DNA of 47,593 nt from Clostridiaceae bacterium. GTDB taxonomy: Bacteria > Bacillota > Clostridia > DSM-8532. Shown one piece after another: positions 1 to 9,445 of this stretch. The stretch covers positions 1 through 47,593 of the forward strand of contig JAAYFY010000015.1 in NCBI GenBank assembly GCA_012728015.1. The letters are read 5' to 3'. The position numbers and the translations under genes are program-made. Position 1 is the stretch's first letter; each line of letters opens with the position of its first letter. The notes below the pieces were generated by a model. That model was not told the DNA's origin. It did no database searches and worked only from the letters and a program-made list of their open reading frames with translations.

Positions 1-84
1 AGCATGCACAACTTCCTGCGACGAGGACTGAAGGAGAGACTGAACAGCACGGCTGCAAGACGCATTAACTCAGGAAACGTAATA

Positions 85-123
85 GAGATCGCCGCGCCCG
101 GCTTTGCCGGGCTCGCAATGACA
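85..123. repeat. REP-like hairpin element
   Basis: A 7-bp GC-rich stem (GCCCGGC at 96-102 pairing with GCCGGGC at 106-112, loop TTT) sits between the flanks GAGATCGCCGCG and TCGCAATGACA. Read on the minus strand it begins TGTCATTGCGAGCCCGGC, which I recognise as the style of a dispersed intergenic repeat found in many unrelated bacterial genomes. It lies just downstream of gnd (minus strand), so the hairpin may also stabilise or end that transcript. There is no T-run, so I do not call it a terminator. Bases 1-84 hold no gene I can support. Confidence 0.5.
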
Positions 124-133
124 TACTATCGTG

Positions 134-1585
134 CTATGCATTGTATGATGAGGAGGGGGTGGTTCCGCCGCTTCCGGTCCAGTTATGGTGGAAGAACTCC
201 CCTCTTGGCCTGTCAACGCGTTCGAATGTATGGGCACCGAAGTAGTCCCTCTGTGCCTGGAGGAGATTTGCCGGAAGCCTGGCCGTCCTGTAACCGTCAT
301 AATATGCAAGGGCACTGGACATGGCCGGTACAGGTATCCCGTTCGATACGGCCTGTGCCACCACCTCACGCCAGCTGACCTGGGCCTTTTCCAACGCTTC
401 CATAAAAAAACTTTCCAACATCAGGTTCTCAAGATCCGGATTATTATCGAATGCTTCCTTGATTTCTCCCAGGAAGACAGATCGGATTATGCATCCGCCG
501 CGCCACATGAGCGCAATGCCGCCGTAATTCAGTCGCCAGCCGTAGTTTTCGGCCGCGGCTCGCATCAGCGCGAATCCCTGTGCATAGGACACTATCTTGG
601 ACGCGTACAGGGCTTTTCTGATAGCTTCACAGAAGGCCTTCCGGTCACCCGGAGCATTGATGGGCGGGCCGGTAAACACCTTTGAAGCCTTAACCCTTTG
701 CTCCTTCATAGCCGACAGGCTCCTGGCAAAAACCGCATCGCCTATCAGGGTAAGGGGCACTCCATGGTCAAGGGCAGCAGTTACTGTCCATTTCCCCGTA
801 CCCTTCTGGCCCGCCGCGTCGAGGATGATGTCCACCAGCGGCTTTCCATCATCATCCTTAACCTTCATAATATCCCGTGTGATCTCAATAAGATAGCTGT
901 TAAGCTCTCCCTGGTTCCATTTGTCAAATACCTCGCTGATGGTGTCGGCATCATAACCTAAAAGATCTTTCATAAGATGGTATGCCTCGCAGATCAGCTG
1001 CATATCACCGTACTCTATACCGTTATGGACCATCTTCACAAAATGACCCGCTCCATCCTCGCCTACCCAGTCACAGCAGGGAGTGCCATCTTCCACTTTG
1101 GCGGCAATGGCCTGGAAGATGGATCTCACAAGAGGCCACGCCTCAGGTGATCCGCCGGGCATGATGCTGGGACCCTTCAAGGCTCCTTCCTCCCCTCCCG
1201 AAACGCCGGCACCTATGAAGTAAAACCCCATTTGCTCAAGGTGTTTCGTCCTTCTTATGGTGTCCAGGTAATGGGAATTGCCCCCGTCTATCAATATATC
1301 ACCCTTTGAAAGGTGTGGTATCAGCTGCTCTATCAGGTCGTCCACCGGGCTTCCGGCTCTGACCATCATCATGATTATTCTGGGGGGGGTCAGGCTCCCA
1401 ATAAATTCCTGTACGCTGTATGTTCCAAGGATGTTCTTCCCCTTTCCCCTGCCTTCGGTAAAACGCTTCACCTTGTCGGCGCTCCTGTTGTACACCGATA
1501 CAGAGAACCCTTTGCTCTCCATGTTCATTACCAGGTTCTCTCCCATAACAGCCAGGCCGATGAGACCGATATCACTCTTTTGCAT
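134..1585 (-). CDS. gnd: 6-phosphogluconate dehydrogenase, decarboxylating
   Basis: This 483-residue protein catalyses the NADP-dependent oxidative decarboxylation of 6-phosphogluconate to ribulose 5-phosphate, the third step of the oxidative pentose phosphate pathway, in the cytosol. The N-terminus has the dinucleotide-binding motif GLAVMGENL. The substrate loop IDGGNSHY, the active-site region GAGVSGGEEGALKGPSIMPGG and the KMVHNGIEYGDMQ motif all follow in the expected order. The C-terminal tail with YFGAHTFERVDRPRGEFFH matches the long (about 470-485 residue) form rather than the short Gnd type. The ATG start is preceded by AAAGGAGAGG. The gene is followed by an ABC exporter gene upstream on the same strand, with about 110 bp between them, so it may be its own unit. 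Confidence 0.96.
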   Translation of the reverse strand: MQKSDIGLIGLAVMGENLVMNMESKGFSVSVYNRSADKVKRFTEGRGKGKNILGTYSVQEFIGSLTPPRIIMMMVRAGSPVDDLIEQLIPHLSKGDILIDGGNSHYLDTIRRTKHLEQMGFYFIGAGVSGGEEGALKGPSIMPGGSPEAWPLVRSIFQAIAAKVEDGTPCCDWVGEDGAGHFVKMVHNGIEYGDMQLICEAYHLMKDLLGYDADTISEVFDKWNQGELNSYLIEITRDIMKVKDDDGKPLVDIILDAAGQKGTGKWTVTAALDHGVPLTLIGDAVFARSLSAMKEQRVKASKVFTGPPINAPGDRKAFCEAIRKALYASKIVSYAQGFALMRAAAENYGWRLNYGGIALMWRGGCIIRSVFLGEIKEAFDNNPDLENLMLESFFMEALEKAQVSWREVVAQAVSNGIPVPAMSSALAYYDGYRTARLPANLLQAQRDYFGAHTFERVDRPRGEFFHHNWTGSGGTTPSSSYNA

Positions 1586-1697
1586 GGTCTTCCTCTCCTT
1601 TCTCCAGCACCATTCTTTTTCTGATGGCTCCGCCTGTCACCCGGCGGTCATCGGTAAAGGAATAACACCAGAGGGACCGTCCCCTTGTTCCTGCGGT

Positions 1698-3473
1698 TCA
1701 ACAGTTGCTGAAACTGCCGCCATCTTCTCTTCCCGCGCAGACCCGCATCCCGGCAGCCTCCTGGTACAGCCGGGCATACGGGCCGCCTGCCTTCAGCAAT
1801 TCCTCATGGGTACCCGTCTCTTCAATGCCCTTTGAGGTAAGCACCACGATCAGGTCGGCATTCTTGATGGTAGTAAGCCTGTGGGCAATAATCAGTGTGG
1901 TTCTGCCCCTGGTCAGTACACCCAGCGACTCCTGGATAAGCCTCTCGCTTTCATTGTCCAGCGCGGATGTGGCTTCATCCAGTATCAGGATCGGCGGGTT
2001 TTTCAAAAAGGCTCGGGCAATGGAGATCCGCTGTTTCTGGCCACCGGAGAGCTTGACTCCCCGCTCGCCCACAAAGGTATCGTAGCCGTTTTCAAATTCC
2101 ATGATGAAGTCATGGGCGTTGGCAAGTTTGGTCGCGGCGACCACTTCATCTTCGCCGGCGTCAGGCTTGCCGTAGAGAATATTATCACGGATGGTGCCGC
2201 CAAAAAGGTATACATCCTGCTGCACCATGCCTATATTCTTCCTGAGGGATTCCAGCTTGATCTTGCGGATATCTGTGCCATCCACAAGGATTCTACCCTC
2301 ATTTACCTCATAGAACCTTGGGATAAGGCTGCAGAATGTGGTCTTTCCGCTTCCCGATGGCCCTACAAGCGCAACAGTCTGCCTCGGTTCTATCCTGAGG
2401 TTGATGTTCTTCAGCACCTCGGTTTTATCATTATAGCTGAAGGAAACATCATCGAAAACGATCCCGCCCCTGACCGACTTAAGCTCCACAGCGTCGGGGC
2501 TGTCAACAATCTCGGGCTTCGTATTGAGCATGCTCCAGAAGCGGTCAAATCCCGACATCCCCCTTTGGAATGCCTCGGTGAAATTCACAAGCCTCTCTAT
2601 GGGATTCAGGAAGACATTGATGTAGAGGATAAATGTAACCATCTCGGTGGCGCCGATTGTCCCCCGGGTCACAAATATGCCTCCTGCCACCAAAACGGTG
2701 ATATACAGGATCCCCTGGAGGAAGGAATTGCCGCTGAAGAAGCGCCCCATGACGGTATAGCTTTCTTCCTTTGTTTTAACAAATTCATGGTTGTCGTCAT
2801 TGAATTTGTTCAGTTCTATTGTCTCATTGGAGAAGGATTTGACCACGCGGATCCCCGCCAGGCTGTCCTGTATCCTGGCATTGACCTGGGCGATTTTCTC
2901 CCTGTTCTTTGCGAATACCGCCCGCATCCTGAGGTTATAAAACGCGGTGAAAGCCACGATGAAGGCTGTCAGCCCGAGCAGGATCAGGGTAACCCTCATG
3001 TCGATGGTCATCATGATCACAACCGAGCCGACTATCTTAAGCAGCGAAATAAAAACGTCCTCAGGTCCGTGGTGGGCCAGCTCCGATATCTCGAACAGGT
3101 CATTGGTGATCCGGGACATGAGTTTACCTGTATTGCTGTCATCATAAAAGGAAAAGGACATCTTCTGCAGGTGGCTGAAAAGGTCCCTCCTCATGTCGGC
3201 CTCCATCCTGGTTCCCATGATATGTCCCCAGGAGGTGATGTAATACTGGCAGAAATACCGGATGACATAAATTATGAGAAGCCCGGCCGCCGAAAGGAGA
3301 ATGATCTGCAGCATGTTGTCAGGCCTCTTACCGTACACCTCGTCAAGAAGATACCTTATCAGTACAGGGAAAAAGACATCAATCCCTGAAAGGACCGTAG
3401 CACACAGCATATCCATGATAAATATGCCTTTATATGGCTTATAGTAACTTATAAACGCCTTAATCTTATCCAT
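1698..3473 (-). CDS. ABC exporter, fused permease and ATPase (MsbA/LmrA type)
   Basis: This 591-residue half-transporter has an N-terminal six-helix ABC transmembrane domain (about residues 15-310) and a C-terminal nucleotide-binding domain. The Walker A motif is ALVGPSGSGKTT, the Q-loop lies in GMVQQDVYLF, the signature is LSGGQKQRIS, and Walker B is ILILDEATSALD followed by the switch His in IIAHRLTT. Such proteins work as homodimers or as heterodimers with a second half-transporter. None is adjacent, so a homodimer is the simplest view. The substrate cannot be read from sequence. The annotated ATG at 3473 gives the N-terminus MDKIKAFISYYKP and has GAAGG nine bases upstream. ATG at 3479 and TTG at 3482 are in frame but too close to that site. 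The 220-bp gap to the next gene (3474-3696) shows no clear promoter or terminator. Confidence 0.9.
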   Translation of the reverse strand: MDKIKAFISYYKPYKGIFIMDMLCATVLSGIDVFFPVLIRYLLDEVYGKRPDNMLQIILLSAAGLLIIYVIRYFCQYYITSWGHIMGTRMEADMRRDLFSHLQKMSFSFYDDSNTGKLMSRITNDLFEISELAHHGPEDVFISLLKIVGSVVIMMTIDMRVTLILLGLTAFIVAFTAFYNLRMRAVFAKNREKIAQVNARIQDSLAGIRVVKSFSNETIELNKFNDDNHEFVKTKEESYTVMGRFFSGNSFLQGILYITVLVAGGIFVTRGTIGATEMVTFILYINVFLNPIERLVNFTEAFQRGMSGFDRFWSMLNTKPEIVDSPDAVELKSVRGGIVFDDVSFSYNDKTEVLKNINLRIEPRQTVALVGPSGSGKTTFCSLIPRFYEVNEGRILVDGTDIRKIKLESLRKNIGMVQQDVYLFGGTIRDNILYGKPDAGEDEVVAATKLANAHDFIMEFENGYDTFVGERGVKLSGGQKQRISIARAFLKNPPILILDEATSALDNESERLIQESLGVLTRGRTTLIIAHRLTTIKNADLIVVLTSKGIEETGTHEELLKAGGPYARLYQEAAGMRVCAGREDGGSFSNC

Positions 3474-3696
3474 GGCCATCAACCTTCGGAGTATAGTTCT
3501 TTAATTTTAAAGCATTGGCATGGATAATTCAACCCGCATGGGAGGCTGCCATAAATAAAAAAACCCGGAAAGACTCAGGAATGGTCAGGCTCAGACGCGC
3601 ACTTCCCGCGTCAGCCGGAGAGGAAATAAGTTTGTTTAAGCTAAAAGCAGCGGTGATTCACTAAAACCACCTGGGTCTGACAGGGGGGCCGCGGTA

Positions 3697-6693
3697 CTAC
3701 TTAATGATAAACAGATCAGCCCTTTCCATGTCTGAAAGCGTTCTTCCGTCAAGCTGCCTTTCCGCCTTCTCTATGAGCATACGGGTATCATAGAAAGGAA
3801 TCAGGAGCAGTTCATTGGCATGACTGCTGACCAGTGTTTTGAAATCGGGAGAAACTCCTATCAGTCGCTCCAGGTAACCCAGCTTCTTTTTGTTCTCCCA
3901 TCGCCAGATAATGGCTTCGGCTTTGTCACCCATGGTGATAAGGAAGGTCCGGCTGTCATCAAAAACAACATTTGATGTTACCTGAGACATGCCCTTCAGC
4001 TCTGCCTCCAGCTTCCCGGATGCCGCTTCATAGCAGCGCAGGCTGTAATCATCCATGCAGACAAACAGATACCTGCTGTCGTCATCAAACAACACATCCA
4101 TTGCCTCTATATCAAAATCATTGATGATAAGGCGCTCCTTAAAACTGCCGGAATCCAGCAGACCGATACTGTTATCCGGGTAGATGGCCGCTATCATGTT
4201 ACCCTTGCCGCTGACAGCAACAGCCCGGATATCTTCCTCCGGGAAGGTAAAGAGTTCCTCTCCGGACTCGGTGCTGTAAACCGTCGTACCGCTGTGAAGG
4301 GACGCCAGGATAACCCTCCTGTTCTGGTCATAGAAATGGGCTGTTCTGAAAAAGGTGTTATGGGTTTCGGCCGCAAGGCTCAAATCCTTCGTGCGGATAA
4401 TCCGGGAGCCGTCGGTTGTTCTTGCCACGCAAAACGAGCCATCGGGACTTATGTGATTCATCTCAACGCTGTAGTCGTATGTATCCTGGGCCAGAAGCTC
4501 CAGGGTCCCGGCATCGTATACCGACAGCACACCCTCAAGGCCGGTAGCGAATATCTTTCGGCCTTCATCCGTGAAACAGGCATATGTAAGATTCATCCCG
4601 GTTTCGATTATACCTTTGGGCTCCCTGGTCTCCCAATCCCAAACCCCTATTTCCCCGGTATTGAATGTATAGGAAAGAACCATGCTGGAATCGGGGCTGA
4701 AGTCGCATCTGTTAATGGTATTACCAAGGCCGGACAGCCTCTGGATGTCCTCATTCTCCAGGTTCCTGAGCAATACTGCCTTGTCTGAGTAATCGTATGA
4801 GGCTGCTATCACGCCCGAACTGATCATGAAATTGTTGACGCCCTGGGATAGCTCAACTCTGCCGAGGAAATACTCCCAGCCGATACCATCCATGACCCAG
4901 AAACGGATGGAGCCGTCATAGGACGATGATACCACGAACCCATCCCAGATGATGTAGTCGCTGACATTGCCGCCCGAGATAAAGGTGTATAGCAGTTCAT
5001 CCATGGAAACGTCCAGGACGTTAATTTTTTCGCTCTCCGTGAAAAGAAGCAGGTTTTTGTCATAAGGCGAGAAAGCCAGGTCGCTTATACTGGAGTAGTC
5101 AAACTGCCGGTTAATAAGCCTGTAACCGTCAAAGTCAAAGATATCCAGGGTGCCTTTCCCCTTTGAAAGCAGGTCGGATGTTTCCAGGACAAAGTCGCTG
5201 GACGCCACTGCCACGACACCTTCGGAAACGGCAACATCGGTAATCTCATTATACTCTGTCAGATATTTCTGAAGCAGGCCGTCCTTCTTAATATCAAACA
5301 GGAGAACCTGGCCGGAATTGGTACCCAGGCACAGGTAGCGTGCCGTGTCGTCCATGCTCATGCTGGTGACTGAAACAAAGCCGTCACCCTCCAGGTAGTC
5401 CTCTATGTCGTGCCTGAAAAGTACGGCGCCTGTCGGAATATCCAGCAATGCCACAGCGTCGCTGCTGACAACAGCCACACTGCGGCCGTCCGCGCTCAGT
5501 TCAAAACGGGTGATATAGTCATCATACTCCCAGTTCGCCTTCATGGTTTCAAGATCCAGGCAGGTCAGCCTTCCGTCGGCTATGTAAACTATGGTCCTGT
5601 CGTCGGCATACCTCAGGCTGTCCTTCCTGGGATATCTGTCGCCGACGAAATGCTTGTTGAGTAAATCCCCGTGCTGGGTGTCCCAAACATAAAGATAGCC
5701 GTCTTTAGCCCATGTCACGGCGGTTTTGCCGTCGAAGCTCAGGCAAATGAAATTCACGATATTGTCATGCTTTAGCGCGACGTCCGGAAGAAATCTGTTA
5801 TCGGTTTTATAGACATGCAAAGCCTGGCCCAGGGCATATTCGGCTTCCTCAACATATGGGCGTTCGGGATTGTCCAAGTCGGCAGGCAGAGCTTCCCTTG
5901 CCACCATTATGGCCGTCCTGCGGTCGCCCTCCGCCAGGAGCTGGGTTGATATATTGGCCATGTATAGAGACTGCCCTTCAAGCGTTTTCTGCACCTGCTG
6001 CTCAAGAAGAATGGATTTCTGACGGATCTGCCAGGCCTGCCACGCACTGAAGGATCCAAAACCCAGGAAAAAGACCGAAAGGGATATGGACAGCGACAAA
6101 ATCCGCTTAATAGCCCGTTCCCTGTGACGCTGCCTCAGGTCGTCGAACCGGCAGTTGAGGATGGGCGCCAAAAGGCGCAGGATCTCCATCTTGAGCTTTT
6201 TCTTCATCTTCCCCAGGCTGTCCGCCCGAATATCAGCCGCCAGCGGCTCAACCTCTTCAGTGACTTCCCTGATCCCCCCATCTTCACCCACCACCTGGCG
6301 TCTGACATAACGCAGGGGTTCGGGAAAAGATTCATAGGGCTCCCCCTCAATAAGGAGAGCCAGGATCCGCTCCTGTCCGTGAAGCTTAGAAAAGGTTTCT
6401 ATCTCCTTCATCACCCACTTGGATTGGGATGTCCTGGGTGAACAGATAACTATAAGGTACTCTGAGTTTTTAAGGGCTTCGTTAATATTGTCAGCCAGGT
6501 TTGAGGAGGTGGGAAGCTCTTCACGGTCCCGGAAAACCCTGCCCACCTTCTTCTTTATTCCCTTTCTGGCCAGGCTTTTTGGAACCTTGAAGCCTTCCAG
6601 CATCCTGTGCAGCTTTTCGGCTATGGTCTTATCCGGCTCGGTGTGGCGATAACTGATAAACGCGTCATATTTAAAGATCTCATTCTCCCGCAT
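3697..6693 (-). CDS. TIR domain / membrane anchor / WD40-like repeat protein
   Basis: Three parts are visible in this 998-residue protein. Residues about 7-130 form a TIR domain that starts KYDAFISYRH, contains FRDREELPTSSNLADNI and has SKWVMKEIETF. Glu97 in that last motif lies where NAD-cleaving TIR enzymes such as SARM1 carry their catalytic glutamate. Residues about 195-218 are a single hydrophobic helix, flanked by basic residues and a short coiled stretch. Residues about 250-995 are a long array of beta-propeller-like units with repeated patterns such as DGKTAVTWAKDGYLYVWD and DSRYLFVCMDDYSLRCYE. The layout suggests a cytosolic or membrane-tethered TIR with a large sensing or scaffold platform. 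Related TIR-WD40 proteins occur in Clostridia, but their role (NAD signalling, defence, or plain scaffolding) is not settled. The ATG has only a weak GGGG site upstream. Confidence 0.82.
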   Translation of the reverse strand: MRENEIFKYDAFISYRHTEPDKTIAEKLHRMLEGFKVPKSLARKGIKKKVGRVFRDREELPTSSNLADNINEALKNSEYLIVICSPRTSQSKWVMKEIETFSKLHGQERILALLIEGEPYESFPEPLRYVRRQVVGEDGGIREVTEEVEPLAADIRADSLGKMKKKLKMEILRLLAPILNCRFDDLRQRHRERAIKRILSLSISLSVFFLGFGSFSAWQAWQIRQKSILLEQQVQKTLEGQSLYMANISTQLLAEGDRRTAIMVAREALPADLDNPERPYVEEAEYALGQALHVYKTDNRFLPDVALKHDNIVNFICLSFDGKTAVTWAKDGYLYVWDTQHGDLLNKHFVGDRYPRKDSLRYADDRTIVYIADGRLTCLDLETMKANWEYDDYITRFELSADGRSVAVVSSDAVALLDIPTGAVLFRHDIEDYLEGDGFVSVTSMSMDDTARYLCLGTNSGQVLLFDIKKDGLLQKYLTEYNEITDVAVSEGVVAVASSDFVLETSDLLSKGKGTLDIFDFDGYRLINRQFDYSSISDLAFSPYDKNLLLFTESEKINVLDVSMDELLYTFISGGNVSDYIIWDGFVVSSSYDGSIRFWVMDGIGWEYFLGRVELSQGVNNFMISSGVIAASYDYSDKAVLLRNLENEDIQRLSGLGNTINRCDFSPDSSMVLSYTFNTGEIGVWDWETREPKGIIETGMNLTYACFTDEGRKIFATGLEGVLSVYDAGTLELLAQDTYDYSVEMNHISPDGSFCVARTTDGSRIIRTKDLSLAAETHNTFFRTAHFYDQNRRVILASLHSGTTVYSTESGEELFTFPEEDIRAVAVSGKGNMIAAIYPDNSIGLLDSGSFKERLIINDFDIEAMDVLFDDDSRYLFVCMDDYSLRCYEAASGKLEAELKGMSQVTSNVVFDDSRTFLITMGDKAEAIIWRWENKKKLGYLERLIGVSPDFKTLVSSHANELLLIPFYDTRMLIEKAERQLDGRTLSDMERADLFIIK

Positions 6694-6830
6694 ATGCGTA
6701 CCCCATCAAATACTTCGTGTTGCCAATAAAAGGCTGTTATTATTTTAGACTATATAACAAAATCTGAAAAGTCAACAAAAAGCCTGCGTATGAAGTCACG
6801 CAGATGCCGTTTGAGGCCGCAGGAAAGGAA

Positions 6831-6854
6831 AACAGGGAAGATTGCTTCCCTGTT
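6831..6854 (-). terminator. Intrinsic terminator of the ABC-2 exporter operon
   Basis: A perfect 10-bp stem, AACAGGGAAG / CTTCCCTGTT with a 4-nt loop, lies 70 bp past the stop of the permease gene. On the minus strand it is followed by TTCCTTTCC, a pyrimidine/T-rich tail. The rest of 6694-6924 holds a possible minus-strand promoter for the TIR gene (TTGACT near 6774, TATAGT near 6754, spacing short at 15), which I do not list separately. Confidence 0.7.
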
Positions 6855-6924
6855 ATATCCTGTTTCATGGTAAACAGCCTCTATAAACGGTTGGCCTGCC
6901 AGTGAACTTACCGGGCAGGGGTCA

Positions 6925-8601
6925 TCAGCCCTCCAGCCTGCTGTATACCCGCGCCGCGGTTTTCCCTAAGACGATAACCCCAGCCAGCGACAAGGCAGTT
7001 ATTACAATAGCAATGACGCCATAGAGCAAAATCGGGCTTGTCTGAAGCTTGATCAAACCATAGCCAATAGCGCCCAGGGCCAGAATAATGGTAGCTCCCG
7101 CAAGCATTCCCAAAACCACATTCAGGTTCTGCTTGATGGCTTCGGTGGGGTTGTTCCAGTGAAGCTTGGGCCTTGCAAGATCTATGAGTATTCCTGCCAG
7201 GCAGACCGGGAAAAGCGCCGCGGCGCTTAGGGCTGCACTGGAAAGCCATACAAGAAAGCTCAGCTTCATGGAAAGAGCCATGGCCAGCGAGGTGGCAATG
7301 GCACATGCCAGGGATATGGAATAACCGGCCATCAGCTTTCCCGCTGCCTGGACCTGGGGCTTTACCGGAATGCTCTTTAAGACCCACAATGTGCTTCCCT
7401 CCCGGGAGTATGTGCTGGATACCGCCGCGTTTAGAGCCCCGAAAAGGGTCAGGATCCCGGAAAAGATCAATACCCGAACCGGAGATGAGCCAAACCAGTC
7501 AATAAGCGCGAAAATCGCCTGCAGATCGGGATCCTGGGCCAAGGCACCGCCGAAGAGCGGCATGATCATTATCACTGGACCGATAATGACACCAATCAGT
7601 GAGTTGAGCGCATAAACAGGTGTCCTCAGGATAATCCTCCACTCATTCTTGAAAATCACCATGATGGGCGAAGAACCTTTGTATGTCAGTTTTTTGCTGA
7701 CGGTCTTTTTTTCAGCCTCCAGCTGGGCAGTCGCACCCTTTTGGTAGATAAGGGAGGATAGCAGCCAGACCGGTATGAAACAGGCGGCTGAAACCAGAAC
7801 AAGCCAGCCCAGATTCTTCAACGCTTCCGCGCCTGTATGGGATAGGGCTTTGGTAATCCAGACCGATGGCGGGAATATCCTTCCGGACCATTCAACCAGC
7901 CCGTCCCTCCTTTGCAGGATATCAAGAAAGAGATCCATCTCCGAGCCTCTCTCAGGCATCCGGGAAAGCAGGAGGTTCTGCCCCAGGAAAAGGGCCAAAA
8001 ACAGGACCAGGGAACCTGTAATAATAATCAGATCCCTTCTCCTTGAACGGCTTACGGCATGCATAAGGCTCATGGACAGCAGTGAGGATATGACCAGCGG
8101 CACTATTGGCAGCAGCAGAATACATACCAGGGCCGTAATGTAATAAAGTATACCCTTCTGGGCCCCCACTTCGTAAATGATGACAGGGGGCAGCATGAAA
8201 AACAGGGCTATGGGATATTCTCCTAATAGAACCAGTATGAATTTGGAAAGGAAAACGCTGCTCTGCCTTATGGGCAAAGAGGCCAGAAACTCCGTATCTT
8301 TGGCGAGAAACAGGGCCCCCAGGATATAGAATATTCCGAAAAAAAGGATGAGCAGTCCGGCGGCAGCCGACCCCATGGTAAGGATTAGCTGGGGTGAGTT
8401 CATAAGCATGGCCGCCCCATGGAATTTGCTCATTAATAAGGTATAGATAAAGACAAACTGTCCCAGGGCGACAAGAATGACCAGTGTCATCCCTATGGCC
8501 TTCCACAGCTCTTTCCTGTTGTTTCTGAAATTGTATTTCGCCAGGGACAGACCGAACCGGGAGTTGATCTGCAGCTTCAGGAGGCTCAGAAACTTACTCA
8601 T
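6925..8601 (-). CDS. ABC-2 type exporter, large permease subunit
   Basis: This 558-residue polytopic membrane protein has about ten or more hydrophobic segments (for example VILVALGQFVFIYTLLM and LLILFFGIFYILGALFLA), with two similar halves each containing a soluble stretch. It resembles the large YtrF/ABC-2-like permeases partnered with a single ATPase. I chose ATG 8601, giving MSKFLSLLKLQINSRF, because it has GAAGGAAGTG just upstream and overlaps the stop of the ATPase gene by 8 bp (ATGAGTAA). Longer in-frame starts would lie deep inside the ATPase gene. The overlap argues for translational coupling with the ATPase and one membrane complex. The substrate is unknown. Confidence 0.85.
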   Translation of the reverse strand: MSKFLSLLKLQINSRFGLSLAKYNFRNNRKELWKAIGMTLVILVALGQFVFIYTLLMSKFHGAAMLMNSPQLILTMGSAAAGLLILFFGIFYILGALFLAKDTEFLASLPIRQSSVFLSKFILVLLGEYPIALFFMLPPVIIYEVGAQKGILYYITALVCILLLPIVPLVISSLLSMSLMHAVSRSRRRDLIIITGSLVLFLALFLGQNLLLSRMPERGSEMDLFLDILQRRDGLVEWSGRIFPPSVWITKALSHTGAEALKNLGWLVLVSAACFIPVWLLSSLIYQKGATAQLEAEKKTVSKKLTYKGSSPIMVIFKNEWRIILRTPVYALNSLIGVIIGPVIMIMPLFGGALAQDPDLQAIFALIDWFGSSPVRVLIFSGILTLFGALNAAVSSTYSREGSTLWVLKSIPVKPQVQAAGKLMAGYSISLACAIATSLAMALSMKLSFLVWLSSAALSAAALFPVCLAGILIDLARPKLHWNNPTEAIKQNLNVVLGMLAGATIILALGAIGYGLIKLQTSPILLYGVIAIVITALSLAGVIVLGKTAARVYSRLEG

Positions 8602-9331
8602 GGATCTCACTTCCTTCATCGGTAAGTTCCAGGAATATACTCTCCAATGATTTATCCCCCGAACTGCGGAGCTCATCCAGGGTGCCTACCGCAATAATCT
8701 TACCCTTATTGATAATACCGATGCGGTGACAGAGCCTTTCCGCCACCTCCAGGATATGGGTGGAGAAGAAAACGGTATTTCCCTTTTGGCAATGGCGGTT
8801 CATTTCCTCCTTCAGAAGATGCGCCGATTTTGGATCCAAACCGGTCATGGGTTCGTCCAGAATCCAGAGGGGCGGGTTATGGAGGAGGGCCCCGGTAACG
8901 ATGATCTTCTGCTTCATGCCGTGGGAATAGCTTTTGATGGGCTGGCCGGCGGCCTGCTTCATGTCAAACATATCCAGGTACTTCTCAATGCTTTGTTTCC
9001 GCTCCCCATGGGATACACCATAGACATCGGCTATGAAATTCAGGTATTCAATACCGGTGAGCCGGTCATAAATGTCATGGGTATCGGGCACATAGCCCAT
9101 GCTCATCTTGGCATTTATGGGATCCTTCTCAATATCATACCCGTTAACGGTTATGGTTCCCAAACCAATTGGAAGCACCCCGGTAATCATCTTGATGGTG
9201 GTTGTTTTTCCGGCGCCATTGGGCCCCAAGAATCCAAATATCTCTCCCCGCCTTACCTCAAGAGAAATATGGTCTACCGCTTTAACCTTTCCTTTTGCGT
9301 AGCTCTTGGAAACATTTTTTATGGAAAGCAA
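8594..9331 (-). CDS. ABC transporter ATP-binding protein (ABC-2 exporter type)
   Basis: This 245-residue ATPase powers the permease encoded immediately downstream. It shows Walker A GPNGAGKTTT, a signature replaced by SYSHGMKQKI (the usual variant in this CcmA/NatA-like group), Walker B PLWILDEPMTGLD and the switch His in FFSTHILE. TTG at 9331 gives MLSIKNVSKSY and has GAGGTG at ideal spacing. The in-frame GTG at 9340 lies inside that ribosome site, so I prefer TTG. A promoter is visible 30-60 bp upstream. Confidence 0.9.
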   Translation of the reverse strand: MLSIKNVSKSYAKGKVKAVDHISLEVRRGEIFGFLGPNGAGKTTTIKMITGVLPIGLGTITVNGYDIEKDPINAKMSMGYVPDTHDIYDRLTGIEYLNFIADVYGVSHGERKQSIEKYLDMFDMKQAAGQPIKSYSHGMKQKIIVTGALLHNPPLWILDEPMTGLDPKSAHLLKEEMNRHCQKGNTVFFSTHILEVAERLCHRIGIINKGKIIAVGTLDELRSSGDKSLESIFLELTDEGSEIHE

Positions 9332-9358
9332 AACAATCACCTCTCCCTGTCTGCTTTA

Positions 9359-9388
9359 AGTTTACTTAATAAACGAAAAGGATGTCAA
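9359..9388 (-). promoter_or_regulatory. Candidate sigma-A promoter for the ABC-2 exporter
   Basis: On the minus strand a perfect -35 (TTGACA, 9383-9388) is followed after 18 bp by TAAACT (9359-9364). It lies upstream of the ATPase start at 9331. The -35 is exact, while the -10 matches four of six bases. Confidence 0.5.
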
Positions 9389-9445
9389 CCATTGTCTATG
9401 CTTTTACCGGGGCTATTTCGACTTGGTTAAATGCCAGGCAAAGGT

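Noticed and set aside
1-378. A 124-codon plus-strand frame at the left edge
   Set aside because: It runs through the REP-like hairpin and antisense to the gnd 3' end; there is no family match and no ribosome site.
1881-3389. A 502-codon plus-strand frame opposite the ABC exporter
   Set aside because: It is a shadow of a clear ABC transporter gene on the minus strand; the peptide has no recognisable domain.
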